Shown here piece by piece: positions 34,337 through 42,713 of a stretch of 64,000 nt of DNA (positions within the stretch are counted from its first letter, which is position 1; each line of letters begins with the position of its first letter). Position numbers and translations under genes: made by a program. The stretch is from Arthrobacter humicola (GTDB lineage Bacteria > Actinomycetota > Actinomycetes > Actinomycetales > Micrococcaceae). The stretch lies in contig NZ_JAFKON010000005.1 of NCBI RefSeq assembly GCF_022803015.1, forward strand, positions 62,001 to 126,000, in the 5' to 3' direction. The notes beneath the pieces were generated by a model. That model was not told where the DNA came from. It was given only the letters and a program-made list of their open reading frames with translations, and did not search any database.

Positions 34337-35290
34337 GTGGGCCCGCGCATACTCGTTACCGGGATTACAAGCGCCGCCGGACGGGCCGTCGCGGCCCAGC
34401 TCGAAGCCCGGGGCCTCCCGTACCTCGGCTCCGACGCCCGCGCCGACACCCGCCAGGCCGGGGAGGCTCCCGCCGCCGCGGTCAGGCTCCTGCCGGCGAC
34501 GAACCCGGACATGGTCCTGGACCTGCGCCGGGTGGTGGACCGCGAAGCCATCAACGTCATCATTCCGACCCTCACCGTGGAGCTCCCGGTCCTGGCCGCG
34601 GCCCGCGCCGGATTCGCCCAGGACGTGCGGATCATCGTGGCCGACCCCGCCGCGGTGGCCCTCGCCAACGACCACCTGTTCACCACCTGGGCGCTGCAAG
34701 CCGCCGGCATCCCGGTGCCCCGGTTCGCGGTTCCGGGCGACCTCGCCGCCGCGCCGGCATCCCTCGCCGGCCTCAGCGGCCCCGTGGTGGTCAAGCCTCG
34801 GGTCTTCAAAGGCTCCCATGGTGTCCACCTGCTGGCCGGAACCGGCTCCGTTAGCTGGAAGAACATGCCGGCGGGGCAACTGGTCCAGGAATTTATCCCG
34901 GGTGCCGACTATGTGTGCCTGGTGTTCGGCACCCCGGCACGCAACGCGATGGCGCCGGTGGCGGTGGTCCTCGAGAAGACCAGGACTCCGTATGGACGCG
35001 CCGGCAGCGACGAGGTCAGCCGCAGGGTGCCGGCGAACCAGGCCGGGGATGTGCGCAAGCTGGGCCTGGCCGCCGTCCGCACGCTCAGGCTGGCCGGGCC
35101 GGTCCAGGTCCAGATCCGCCGCCGCACCGACGGAACGCCCGTGGTGCTGGGTGTCTGCGCGACCCTGGGGGAGAACAGCACCTGGGCCCCGGAAATGCTC
35201 GACGCCGTGCTCGCAACATTCATGCTCCCGGCGTTCAACCCGGCCTCGTTCCGCCGGTGCCCGGCAGTGCCCGCGGACGCCCTGGGGTGA
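34337..35290 (+). CDS. ATP-grasp-fold paralogue with lost metal ligands (probable pseudoenzyme)
   Basis: 317 residues, alignable end to end with the ATP-grasp enzyme at 28581: RILVTGITSAAGRAVAAQL, PVVVKPRVFKGSHGV, GQLVQEFIPGADY and the closing PAFNPASFRR. The catalytic metal block differs: the intact copy has VVLEVNARFG, this one VVLGVCATLG, so Glu, Asn and Arg of E-x-N-x-R are Gly, Cys and Thr. Without these it should bind Mg-ATP poorly, so a regulatory or structural role is likelier than ligation. GTG start with GGAG six bases upstream. It stands alone between the metZ operon and pabC. Confidence 0.85.
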   Translation: MGPRILVTGITSAAGRAVAAQLEARGLPYLGSDARADTRQAGEAPAAAVRLLPATNPDMVLDLRRVVDREAINVIIPTLTVELPVLAAARAGFAQDVRIIVADPAAVALANDHLFTTWALQAAGIPVPRFAVPGDLAAAPASLAGLSGPVVVKPRVFKGSHGVHLLAGTGSVSWKNMPAGQLVQEFIPGADYVCLVFGTPARNAMAPVAVVLEKTRTPYGRAGSDEVSRRVPANQAGDVRKLGLAAVRTLRLAGPVQVQIRRRTDGTPVVLGVCATLGENSTWAPEMLDAVLATFMLPAFNPASFRRCPAVPADALG

Positions 35291-35296
35291 GCGTTC

Positions 35297-36265
35297 CTAT
35301 TCGATGGTCGCGAAGAGGGCGTTGAGTTCGGCAGTGAGCTGGCGCCGGAGTTCCGGGGTGCCGATTTCCTGCCCGTCGATGTGGTTCACCGGGGCCAGGA
35401 GCCGGATGCTGGAGATCAGCCAGACCGCGTCGGCGTCCAGCAGGTCCTTCGGCTCCAGCGGGCCGTAGCCCAGCTCCCAGCCGGCGGCCTTGGCGGCGGT
35501 GAACAGGGCGCCCTGTGACGTGCCGGGCAGGATGCCGCTGTCCAGCTGGGGCGTGATGAGCCGCCGGACGGTGCGGACTCCGCCGGCGCCGTCGTCCGAG
35601 GTTTCCAGGTGGGCCAGCAGAACGGTCGACGTCGGACCCTCCAGCACCCTGCCGTCCGCGGACGTGAAGATGACGTCGTCGGCGCCCTGCCGGTGGGCGT
35701 AGCGCAGCGCCGCCATGTTCACGGCGTAGGAAAGGGTCTTGGCGCCGAGCAGGAGCCACGGGGCGCGCTCGCCGACTTCACTGTCGTAGCCGCGGTCGAG
35801 CAGGATGACGTCGATCCCGGTCTCGCGCTGCCGCCGTCCCGCGGCGGCCGGGGCGGAGGCCTGGACCCAGCACGTGGGGGCAGCCGCGCCCTCCGGCCCG
35901 CGGGTGACAATCAGCTTCACCACCACCTCGTCCTGCGCCGCGCCGCCCGGTGCAGCCGCGGCGGGTTCCTGCCCGCGGAACTCGCGGATGGCGGTTTCCA
36001 CCGCCCGTCGCCATGCATCCTCGGCGGGGATGTCCAGCTCCAGAAGCCGGGCCGAGCCAGCCAGCCGGGTCAGGTGCGCCTGGATCTTGCGGGGCCGGCC
36101 GCCGACGGCCAGGAGGGATTCGAAAACGCCGTCGCCCCGGGTGGCGCCCAGGTCCGTGGCCATCAGCTGGGGCTGCGACGCGTCGGCAACGCGGCCGCCG
36201 TCGAACGCCGGGTCGAGGAAGACCAGAACGGTCGCGGGCGCAGGAACAGGGGCAGGAGTGGTCAT
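35297..36265 (-). CDS. pabC: Aminodeoxychorismate lyase / class IV aminotransferase (PabC-like)
   Basis: PLP fold-type IV enzyme, 322 residues. Motifs: ATRGDGVFESL, the PLP-lysine in LLGAKTLSYAVNM, ADDVIFTSADGRVLEGPTSTV and LDSGILPGTSQGAL. These match 4-amino-4-deoxychorismate lyase, which makes p-aminobenzoate for folate. A D-amino-acid or branched-chain aminotransferase cannot be wholly excluded on sequence alone, but a pabB gene two genes away supports the call. An Ala/Gly-rich linker (about 99-110) is inserted in the N-terminal domain. It converges on the ATP-grasp gene with six bases between stops. Confidence 0.82.
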   Translation of the reverse strand: MTTPAPVPAPATVLVFLDPAFDGGRVADASQPQLMATDLGATRGDGVFESLLAVGGRPRKIQAHLTRLAGSARLLELDIPAEDAWRRAVETAIREFRGQEPAAAAPGGAAQDEVVVKLIVTRGPEGAAAPTCWVQASAPAAAGRRQRETGIDVILLDRGYDSEVGERAPWLLLGAKTLSYAVNMAALRYAHRQGADDVIFTSADGRVLEGPTSTVLLAHLETSDDGAGGVRTVRRLITPQLDSGILPGTSQGALFTAAKAAGWELGYGPLEPKDLLDADAVWLISSIRLLAPVNHIDGQEIGTPELRRQLTAELNALFATIE

Positions 36266-36358
36266 GGCTAAAGCTTAGTCTCGGTGGTCCCGGGATAGGA
36301 TTTGGGCACTGCCCGTTCGGAACTGTTCCGCGTGGCTTGTACGTTGAGGGGTTCGCCT

Positions 36359-37834
36359 GTGCTGTGGCCATTTCCGCTGGCGGAGACTTTACCGTCCTGG
36401 GCGATTCTGATTTTGACGGTGATCGACTTCGCCATCCGGGTGCTGGCACTGGGCATCATCCCCGGAAACCGGCGGCCCACCACCGCGATGGCGTGGCTGC
36501 TGGGCATCTTCATCGTGCCGACCATCGGCCTGCTCCTGTTCCTGCTGTTCGGCAACTTCCGGCTCTCCCGCAAGCGCCGCGCGCAGCAGGACGCGGTCAA
36601 TACCCGAGTGCGCGCCGGGACCTCGGAACTGGCGATGCTGGAAAGCCGCTACGCCGGACCCGAATGGGTGGCTTCCGCCGCGGAACTGAACAAGACGCTG
36701 GGCTCGCTGCCGATGGTGGACGGTAACCAAGTGGAGCTGCTGCCCGGCTACCCCGACTCCATCAAGGCGATGGCCGCGGCGGTCCGCGGCGCAAAGTCCT
36801 TCGTCAACGCCGAGTTCTACATCATGAGCTCGGACCACGTCACGGACGATCTGCTGACCGCGCTGGAAGAGGCCGCCGAGCGCGGCGTCGAGGTCCGTGT
36901 CCTGTTCGATCACCTTGGCACGCTTCGCATCAAGGGCTATCGCAAGCTGATCGCCCGGCTCAAGGCCAGCAAGATCCGCTGGCGGCCCATGCTGCCGCTC
37001 AGCCCGCTGCAGGGGCAGTGGCGCCGACCGGACCTGCGCAACCACCGCAAGATCATGGTGATCGACGGCGAGATCGCCTTCACCGGATCGCAGAACCTGA
37101 TCGAGCCCTCCTACAACAACCCCAAGCACCGCAAGATCGGCCGCGAATGGGTCGAGCTGATGGCCTGCCTGCGTGGACCGATCGTCACCACGCTCAACGT
37201 CGTCTTCGCCACGGACTGGCTCAGCGAGACCGACGAATCCATTGAGGAACAGCTCGCGCACCGGCCCGAACTGCACGCCGGCAACATCACCGCCCAGGTG
37301 GTGCCCAGCGGCCCCGGCTTCATCACCGAAAACAATCTGCGGCTCTTCAACACGCTGATTTACTCGGCTCAGCGCAAGATCTCGATCTGCAGCCCGTACT
37401 TCGTCCCGGATGACTCGCTGCTGTATGCGGTGACGACGGCGGCGCAGCGCGGCGTCGACGTCGAACTCTTCGTCTCGGAAAAGGGCGACCAGTTCCTGGT
37501 CCACCACGCCCAGCAGTCCTACTATGAGGCGCTGCTTGAAGCCGGGGTGCGGATCTACCTCTACAAGGCCCCCTTCGTGCTGCACGCCAAGCACTTCACG
37601 ATCGACGACGACGTTGCCGTGCTGGGTTCCAGCAACATGGACATGCGCTCCTTCTCGCTGAACCTGGAGGTCTCGGTGATGCTCCTGGGGGAGGACATCG
37701 TGCGGCGGATCAGCGCCGTGGAGGACACCTACCGGGGCATTTCGCGCGAACTTACGCTCGAGGACTGGATGAAACGTCCGATGGGCGTCAAATACGTGGA
37801 CAACGTCGCGCGGCTGACGGCCACCCTGCAGTAG
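36359..37834 (+). CDS. cls: Cardiolipin synthase (phospholipase D family)
   Basis: Condenses phosphatidylglycerol to cardiolipin at the membrane. Two N-terminal helices (AILILTVIDFAIRVLALGII; AWLLGIFIVPTIGLLLFLLF) are followed by two PLD domains with HxKxxxxD motifs: NHRKIMVIDG..FTGSQN and HAKHFTIDDDVAVLGSSN. 491 residues is the normal length. The GTG start has GAGGGG eight bases upstream and places the first helix near the N-terminus; an upstream in-frame TTG (36302) would add 19 unrelated residues. It is divergent from pabC. Confidence 0.93.
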   Translation: MLWPFPLAETLPSWAILILTVIDFAIRVLALGIIPGNRRPTTAMAWLLGIFIVPTIGLLLFLLFGNFRLSRKRRAQQDAVNTRVRAGTSELAMLESRYAGPEWVASAAELNKTLGSLPMVDGNQVELLPGYPDSIKAMAAAVRGAKSFVNAEFYIMSSDHVTDDLLTALEEAAERGVEVRVLFDHLGTLRIKGYRKLIARLKASKIRWRPMLPLSPLQGQWRRPDLRNHRKIMVIDGEIAFTGSQNLIEPSYNNPKHRKIGREWVELMACLRGPIVTTLNVVFATDWLSETDESIEEQLAHRPELHAGNITAQVVPSGPGFITENNLRLFNTLIYSAQRKISICSPYFVPDDSLLYAVTTAAQRGVDVELFVSEKGDQFLVHHAQQSYYEALLEAGVRIYLYKAPFVLHAKHFTIDDDVAVLGSSNMDMRSFSLNLEVSVMLLGEDIVRRISAVEDTYRGISRELTLEDWMKRPMGVKYVDNVARLTATLQ

Positions 37835-37857
37835 CCGGGGGCGGCGGGACAGCCGAC

Positions 37858-39939
37858 TCAGCCCGTGGGAAACCCGGCGCCGAGCGCCGAGAGGACACCG
37901 AACGCTTTGGTCCGGATTTCCTCGTACTCCTCCTGCGGGGTCGAATCGGCGGTGACAGCGCCGCCGACGCCGAGACTCAGTTCCGCGGCACCCTCGCCGA
38001 GGGCGCTGACCACGAGGGTCCGGATTGCCACGGCGAGGTCGGCGGCCCCGTTCAGGGAGAAGTAGCCGATCGCCCCGGAGTACACGCCGCGCGGCGCGGC
38101 CTCCAGCCGGTCCAGGATGGCCATGGTGCTGACCTTCGGGGCGCCGGTCATCGAACCCGCGGGGAAACAGGCCGCGACTGCCTCGGCCCGCGGCATCCCG
38201 GGCCGCAGCCGGGCATCGATGGTGCTCACCATTTGGTGCACGGTGGCGTAGCTCTCGATCGCGCACAGCCGGCTGACGGCCACCGAACCCGGGACGGCAA
38301 AATGGCTCAAGTCGTTGCGCAACAGGTCCACGATCATGATGTTTTCCGCCCGGTCCTTGGCCGAAGATTCCAGTTCCTCGCGCAGCGCGGCATCCGTGCC
38401 TGGGTCCGTGTCCCGGCGGCGCGTGCCCTTGATCGGCTCGGCCCGCATCCTGCCGTCCGCGGCAATCTGCAGGAACCGCTCCGGCGACGTGCTCGCCACG
38501 GCGAGCCCGCCGAACCGCAGGAAGCTGGCGAACGGGGCCGGGTTCCGGCGCCGCAGGTCCAGGTAGGCCGGCCACGGATCCACGCCCTGAGACCCCGCGG
38601 GCGAGGCAGCCGTGAGCACCGTGGTCAGGCAAACCTCGTAGGTGTTTCCTTCCGCGATCTCACGCTGGGCCTCGGTGACCTTCGCCTTGTAGCCGGCTTC
38701 CGTGTCCCGGGCGGCGAAGCGCGGGGCGGTGGGTTGCGGGGCGGTGGTTTGCGGGGCACTGGCGCGCTGGGCCGGGGAGGCATGCGCGGCCACTTGCGCC
38801 GACGCGGCCGCGGTGACGGCCGTGCGCGCCGTCTCAAGCCAGTCCCCGGCGTCGGGTGCGTCCAGGGTCAGCAGCCAGGCTGTGCCCTCGGCATGGTCAA
38901 GGACCACGGCACGGCCGGCGAAGATCAGGCAGGCGTCCGGGGTGGCGGCGGTGACGTCGCTCCCGCCGGTTTCGCGCTTGAGCTCGTAGCCGAGGTACCC
39001 GAGCCAGCCCAGGGTGAACTCGCACGGGTAGGCCTCGGGTGCGCGGAGCGCGCGGCGGCCCCACACGCCGTCGAGCCAGCGGAAGAACGGGCCATCGGTG
39101 GTCACGGTGGCCTGGCCCGTGCTGACGCGGGTCCGTCCGGAACTGTGCCGGACGGCCTGGCCGAAGCGGCCGCCGTCGTCGGCCAGAATGCTGAAGCGGC
39201 TCCGCTCCGCGGCCTCCGGGGCCAGTCCTGCCGGGTCCAGGGAGGAGTCGAGCCACACGGCGTCGGGTGAACCGCCAAAGAGCGACGCAAACAGCTGCCC
39301 GGCCTCGGGCCGGGCCTCGACCCGTTCTGCCAGCAACTGCAGCCCGCGCCGGGCGGCGAGTTCGGGCAGCAGGGCGGGGGCGACGGCGGGAAGGTACTGA
39401 AGGGCCTGCAGGACGTCGTCCGGGGCGGTGCCGTCCGCCAGGTTGAGCACGTGCACATCCGCGCGGGCCGGGACGTCATCGGCCGCCAGCCACTCCGCTT
39501 CCTGCGCAGCCCACTGGTCCCAAAACGGTTCGTAGGTGTCGCCGTCCCGGGCCAGCGCCCGGGCCCGGCGGTCCGCGTCGGAGGAGTCCGCCCAGATCAC
39601 GGCGTCCAGCAGGGGCACTGCGGCCGCCGCGGCGGCACCGACGCCCTCCACCAGGACGATTTCGGCCGGGCGTGTGGTGCGGGTCTCGCCGTCGTAGTGC
39701 CGTGCCCAGTCCCAGCTGACCCATTCCGCGTTCTCCCCGCGCCGCAAGGGCGAAAGCACGGTGGTGACGTAGCGTTCGATCCCCGCCGCCAGCCCGTTCC
39801 AGCCGGGATAGATGTCCTCGAGGTGGAAGAGCGAGACCTTGTGGTGCTCCCTCAACCGCGCCGCCAGTTCGATGGCCAGGGTGGTCTTGCCGGAGCCGGA
39901 GCGCCCGTCGATTGCGATGATGACGGGTGCGGGGCTCAT
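37858..39939 (-). CDS. pabB: P-loop kinase domain fused to aminodeoxychorismate synthase component I (PabB)
   Basis: Residues 1-190 form a uridine-kinase-like P-loop NTPase (IAIDGRSGSGKTTLA; DIYPGW; EIVLVEGVG; and WADSSDADRRARALARDG as the lid). Residues about 200-693 are a complete chorismate-binding PabB: GWLGYLGYELK, the catalytic Lys in EPIKGTRRR (about 502), NIMIVDLLRNDL and FPAGSMTGAPK. PIKGT rather than PIAGT marks aminodeoxychorismate synthase, not anthranilate synthase. A Pro/Thr/Ala linker (QRASAPQTTAPQPTAPR) splits the PabB N- and C-lobes. No PabA glutaminase gene is visible nearby. The kinase substrate is unknown. It overlaps the phosphatase gene by four bases. Confidence 0.88.
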   Translation of the reverse strand: MSPAPVIIAIDGRSGSGKTTLAIELAARLREHHKVSLFHLEDIYPGWNGLAAGIERYVTTVLSPLRRGENAEWVSWDWARHYDGETRTTRPAEIVLVEGVGAAAAAAVPLLDAVIWADSSDADRRARALARDGDTYEPFWDQWAAQEAEWLAADDVPARADVHVLNLADGTAPDDVLQALQYLPAVAPALLPELAARRGLQLLAERVEARPEAGQLFASLFGGSPDAVWLDSSLDPAGLAPEAAERSRFSILADDGGRFGQAVRHSSGRTRVSTGQATVTTDGPFFRWLDGVWGRRALRAPEAYPCEFTLGWLGYLGYELKRETGGSDVTAATPDACLIFAGRAVVLDHAEGTAWLLTLDAPDAGDWLETARTAVTAAASAQVAAHASPAQRASAPQTTAPQPTAPRFAARDTEAGYKAKVTEAQREIAEGNTYEVCLTTVLTAASPAGSQGVDPWPAYLDLRRRNPAPFASFLRFGGLAVASTSPERFLQIAADGRMRAEPIKGTRRRDTDPGTDAALREELESSAKDRAENIMIVDLLRNDLSHFAVPGSVAVSRLCAIESYATVHQMVSTIDARLRPGMPRAEAVAACFPAGSMTGAPKVSTMAILDRLEAAPRGVYSGAIGYFSLNGAADLAVAIRTLVVSALGEGAAELSLGVGGAVTADSTPQEEYEEIRTKAFGVLSALGAGFPTG

Positions 39940-40508
39940 GAAATAGAGCGTACCGGCTGCTGTGCATTGGGTTGATCACTGCCGTGATGTTGCCCGTCCT
40001 GCCGCTCAAGCTCGATGCGTACGTGCTGCACAATCCCCGGAAGGGAGGGCCGGATGAGGTTCCAGGTGGTGTCGAAGTCGGTGTGGCCGCCGTACCACGG
40101 GTCCTCGATGCCCTGCTCCAGCGGGTCCTCGTCCGCCACGGCGGGGTCGAAGCTGCGGAGCATGCGGATCTTGGCCAGAGAGTCCCGGTCCGGTGCTGCC
40201 TGCCGGAGCCAGCCGTAGTGGTCGACGTCGAGGGCCAGGATCAGATCCCGGCTCGCGAACCATTCGGGCCGCCATTCGCGCGCCACGTGGCGGTCCGAAG
40301 CGATGTTCTGCGCCGTGAGTTTGCGCGCTGCCCGGGGATCGATGGGCCGGCCCGCCTCATACGCGGTGGTGCCGGCGGAATCGACCACGGCCCCCGTGAG
40401 GCGCTCGGCCCGGAATGCCTCCGCCAGCATAAGTTCCGCCATCGGGGACCGGCAGATGTTTCCGGTGCAGACCGCGATGATCCGGTACTGGCTCGACATT
40501 GAGGTCAT
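39936..40508 (-). CDS. Low-molecular-weight protein tyrosine phosphatase (second copy)
   Basis: 190 residues with the P-loop VCTGNICRSP (about 13-22) and the general-acid motif DPWYGG at about 137, both intact. It is more canonical than the copy at 303 and not next to a kinase. It sits upstream of the kinase-pabB fusion in the same transcript (ATGA overlap). In mycobacteria similar enzymes (PtpA-like) are conserved housekeeping or signalling proteins. The C-terminal 25 residues are polar and Gln/His-rich. Confidence 0.92.
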   Translation of the reverse strand: MTSMSSQYRIIAVCTGNICRSPMAELMLAEAFRAERLTGAVVDSAGTTAYEAGRPIDPRAARKLTAQNIASDRHVAREWRPEWFASRDLILALDVDHYGWLRQAAPDRDSLAKIRMLRSFDPAVADEDPLEQGIEDPWYGGHTDFDTTWNLIRPSLPGIVQHVRIELERQDGQHHGSDQPNAQQPVRSIS

Positions 40509-40583
40509 AGCTAAGCATGAACGATCCCGGGCCTCTTGGCTAGCTGGCCCCCGCGAAGTATTACAAAAGATGTCAACTGACTT

Positions 40584-41123
40584 TTACTTATTGTCATGCC
40601 CGGGCGCGGGTTCGGCCGGGTCGAGTCCAAGGTGCCGGACCAGCGCGTCGAGGACCGGCAGCTGGCCCTTGACCAGCCTGGACCGGGCTGCGGGCTCGGC
40701 GGTCCATTCCGCGCGGTCGATCTCGGGGAAGCTTCCGATTGTGCCCGATCCCCTCGGCCACTCCAGCTCGAAGGTGTTGCTCACGATGCGTTCGGGCTGG
40801 AAGTCCGCTTCCGCCGTGAAGACCGTGATGATCTTGCCGGAGGGCTGGCGGAAGTCGCCGAGCCGATGGTACTCGGCGGCGGGTGCCGGTGTGCCGATTT
40901 CCTCCGCGAACTCGCGGTGCGCGGCCGCCAGGGGGTCCTCGTCGGCGAGGTATTCTCCCTTGGGGATGGACCAGCCGCGGGCGTCCTTGCGGGCCCAGAA
41001 CGGGCCGCCCATGTGGGCTATCCAGAGCTCGAGCTGCGGTGCGCTGCCGGATGGCGGCGCCCCGCCGGGCGGGGACGCACTCCTTAGCCGGTACAGCAGA
41101 AGGCCTGCGCTGCGAACGGTCAT
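40584..41123 (-). CDS. Nudix hydrolase
   Basis: 179 residues with a Nudix box G-x5-E-x7-REUxEExG read as GEYLADEDPLAAAHREFAEEIG split over residues about 69-90, preceded by ARGWSIPK. These enzymes hydrolyse nucleoside diphosphates linked to another moiety. LWIAHMGGPFWARKD resembles the Nudix group similar to MutT/diadenosine tetraphosphatase. The ATG was chosen for the strong GGAGGGAG eight bases upstream; a longer open frame upstream is Arg/Pro-rich shadow sequence. It ends about 75 bases before the phosphatase gene start on the same strand. Confidence 0.88.
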   Translation of the reverse strand: MTVRSAGLLLYRLRSASPPGGAPPSGSAPQLELWIAHMGGPFWARKDARGWSIPKGEYLADEDPLAAAHREFAEEIGTPAPAAEYHRLGDFRQPSGKIITVFTAEADFQPERIVSNTFELEWPRGSGTIGSFPEIDRAEWTAEPAARSRLVKGQLPVLDALVRHLGLDPAEPAPGHDNK

Positions 41124-41172
41124 GGCTCCCTCCTGCCCCAAGGGTATTCCCTCAGTGCTTGAGCGGCCGCGA

Positions 41173-41652
41173 TCAGGCTGCCGGCCCCCACAGTGCCTTG
41201 CGGAGCAACCCCTTGAGTGTCGCGATCTCCGGGGCGCTGAGGCCGGCCAGGGCGGCGGATTCTGCGTCCCGCGCCGCGGCCTCGGCCCGCCGGAAGAGGG
41301 CTTCCCCCTCCGGGGTCGAGGAAACAATCTTGGCGCGCCGGTCCAGCTTCCCGGGCGCCCGGATCACCAGCCCGCGCTTCTCCAGCTCGTCGATCAGGGC
41401 GACAATCTGGCTCGGGTCCAGGCTGAGGAACTCGGCCATCTCCCGCTGGGTTGGTTCCAGCCCGCTGTTGGCCAGGGCGAGCACCGAGTAGGAGCGCTCC
41501 TTGAGGTCGAACGCGGCCAGGGCGCGGTTGTTCAGGACCGACCCGCCGGCATGCAGCTTGGCCAGCAGGAAGCCCGCGTCCAGGCTGATGGTTGCCGCCG
41601 TGAGCTTCTCCGCAGGCTCGGTGCCCGGCCCGTCGTCAACTTCGGTCGCCAT
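41173..41652 (-). CDS. MarR-family transcriptional regulator
   Basis: 159 residues with a winged helix: LEPTQREMAEFLSLDPSQIVALIDELEKRGLVIR is helix-turn-helix plus recognition helix, followed by the wing with DRRAKIVSSTPEG (the D-R-R-x-K-x-V signature). It lies divergent from the catabolic operon beginning at 41777, across 124 bp containing two inverted repeats, so it probably represses that operon and itself until a phenolic or acyl ligand binds. The ATG with GGAG seven bases upstream fixes the start. Confidence 0.92.
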   Translation of the reverse strand: MATEVDDGPGTEPAEKLTAATISLDAGFLLAKLHAGGSVLNNRALAAFDLKERSYSVLALANSGLEPTQREMAEFLSLDPSQIVALIDELEKRGLVIRAPGKLDRRAKIVSSTPEGEALFRRAEAAARDAESAALAGLSAPEIATLKGLLRKALWGPAA

Positions 41653-41682
41653 GCCCAACTCCAATAGTCCAAAAAATAAATC

Positions 41683-41717
41683 GTTGACTTTTTCAACTAT
41701 CCATATTTTCATGGATA
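41683..41717. promoter_or_regulatory. Operator-like inverted repeats in the MarR/SDR divergent promoter
   Basis: GTTGA-CTTTT-TCAAC (41683-41697) is immediately followed by TATCCAT-ATTTTC-ATGGATA (41698-41717), a perfect 7-bp-arm repeat. TTGACT at 41684 could be the -35 box of the catabolic operon. The AT-rich stretch stands out sharply from the surrounding DNA. Confidence 0.65.
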
Positions 41718-41776
41718 CAGAACAGCATCCCACGCCGCGGGGCCGGATGCACAAGGCAGCTAGCAAAGGAGCGGCA

Positions 41777-42712
41777 ATGAGCCTGTCAGGAAAAGTAGCA
41801 ATCGTCACCGGAAGCGGACGGGGCCTCGGCCTGGCCTACGCCCGGGAACTGGCCCGCCAGGGCGCCGCGGTCGTCGTCAACGATGTGGACGCCGAGGTCG
41901 CCGCCGACGCTGTCCGGACGATTCAGTCCGACGGCGGCCGCGCAGCCGCCGTCGTCGCCCCGGTGGGCAGCTCCGACGTCGCCAAGAGGCTCGTGCAGGC
42001 AGCCGTCACCGAGTTCGGCCGGCTGGACATCCTGGTCACCAACGCCGGCATCCTGCGGGACAAGAGCCTGCTGAAGATGACGGACGAGGACTTCGACGCC
42101 GTGATCAACGTCCACCTGCGCGGCACCTTCACCTGCGCCCGGGAGGCCTTCGGCTACTTCAAGGAGCACGGCATTCCCGGCCGCATCATCACCATCGGCT
42201 CCCCGACGGGCCAGCGCGGCAACTTCGGACAGACCAACTATGCCGCCGCGAAGGCCGGAATCGTGGGCATGGTCCGCACCTGGGCGCTGGAAATGAAGAA
42301 GGCCGGCGTCACCGCCAACGCCGTCATTCCCGTGGCCGCCACCGCCATGACCAAGACCGTCCCGTACTTCCAGAAGGCCGTCGAGGCCGACGAACGCGGC
42401 GAGGCGATGCCGGCCTTCTTCCGCCACGACCTCGGGTTTGGCACGGCCGGCGACGTCGCCGGGCTGGTGGCCTTCCTGGCCTCCGACGCTGCCGCCGGCG
42501 TCACCGGCCAGGCAATCGGAGCGGGCGGTGACCGGCTGCAACTCTGGACCCACCCCGACGCCGCCGCCACCGAATACCGCGAGGGCGGCTGGGGCTACCA
42601 GGATCTCGTGGAAAACTTCGGCGCGCTCTTCGGGGACAAGCTGCAAAGCGTGGGCGAGGACTTCCTGCCGCTGCCGGCGGAACTGCAGCCCGAACCGGCC
42701 GAGGTCCGCTGA
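41777..42712 (+). CDS. Short-chain dehydrogenase/reductase (HSD17B4/FabG-like)
   Basis: NAD(P)-dependent oxidoreductase, 311 residues. TGSGRGLG (cofactor), NAG, and the catalytic Ser-Tyr-Lys set (IGSPTG; NYAAAKAG) are intact. A C-terminal extension of about 60 residues resembles SDRs that act on 3-hydroxyacyl-CoA in peroxisomal-type beta-oxidation. As first gene of a six-gene operon with acyl-CoA dehydrogenase, MaoC hydratase and CoA ligase it probably oxidises a hydroxyacyl-CoA intermediate. AAAGGAG precedes the ATG. Confidence 0.88.
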   Translation: MSLSGKVAIVTGSGRGLGLAYARELARQGAAVVVNDVDAEVAADAVRTIQSDGGRAAAVVAPVGSSDVAKRLVQAAVTEFGRLDILVTNAGILRDKSLLKMTDEDFDAVINVHLRGTFTCAREAFGYFKEHGIPGRIITIGSPTGQRGNFGQTNYAAAKAGIVGMVRTWALEMKKAGVTANAVIPVAATAMTKTVPYFQKAVEADERGEAMPAFFRHDLGFGTAGDVAGLVAFLASDAAAGVTGQAIGAGGDRLQLWTHPDAAATEYREGGWGYQDLVENFGALFGDKLQSVGEDFLPLPAELQPEPAEVR

Positions 42713-42713
42713 G

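Noticed and set aside
37858..39939. Anthranilate synthase (TrpE) as identity of the chorismate enzyme
   Set aside because: The motif is PIKGT, diagnostic for PabB, and pabC is nearby; no trp genes are visible.
39936..40508. Arsenate reductase as alternative for the second small phosphatase
   Set aside because: The P-loop VCTGNICRSP with DPWYGG is the phosphatase form; the resolving Cys pair of thioredoxin-type ArsC is missing.
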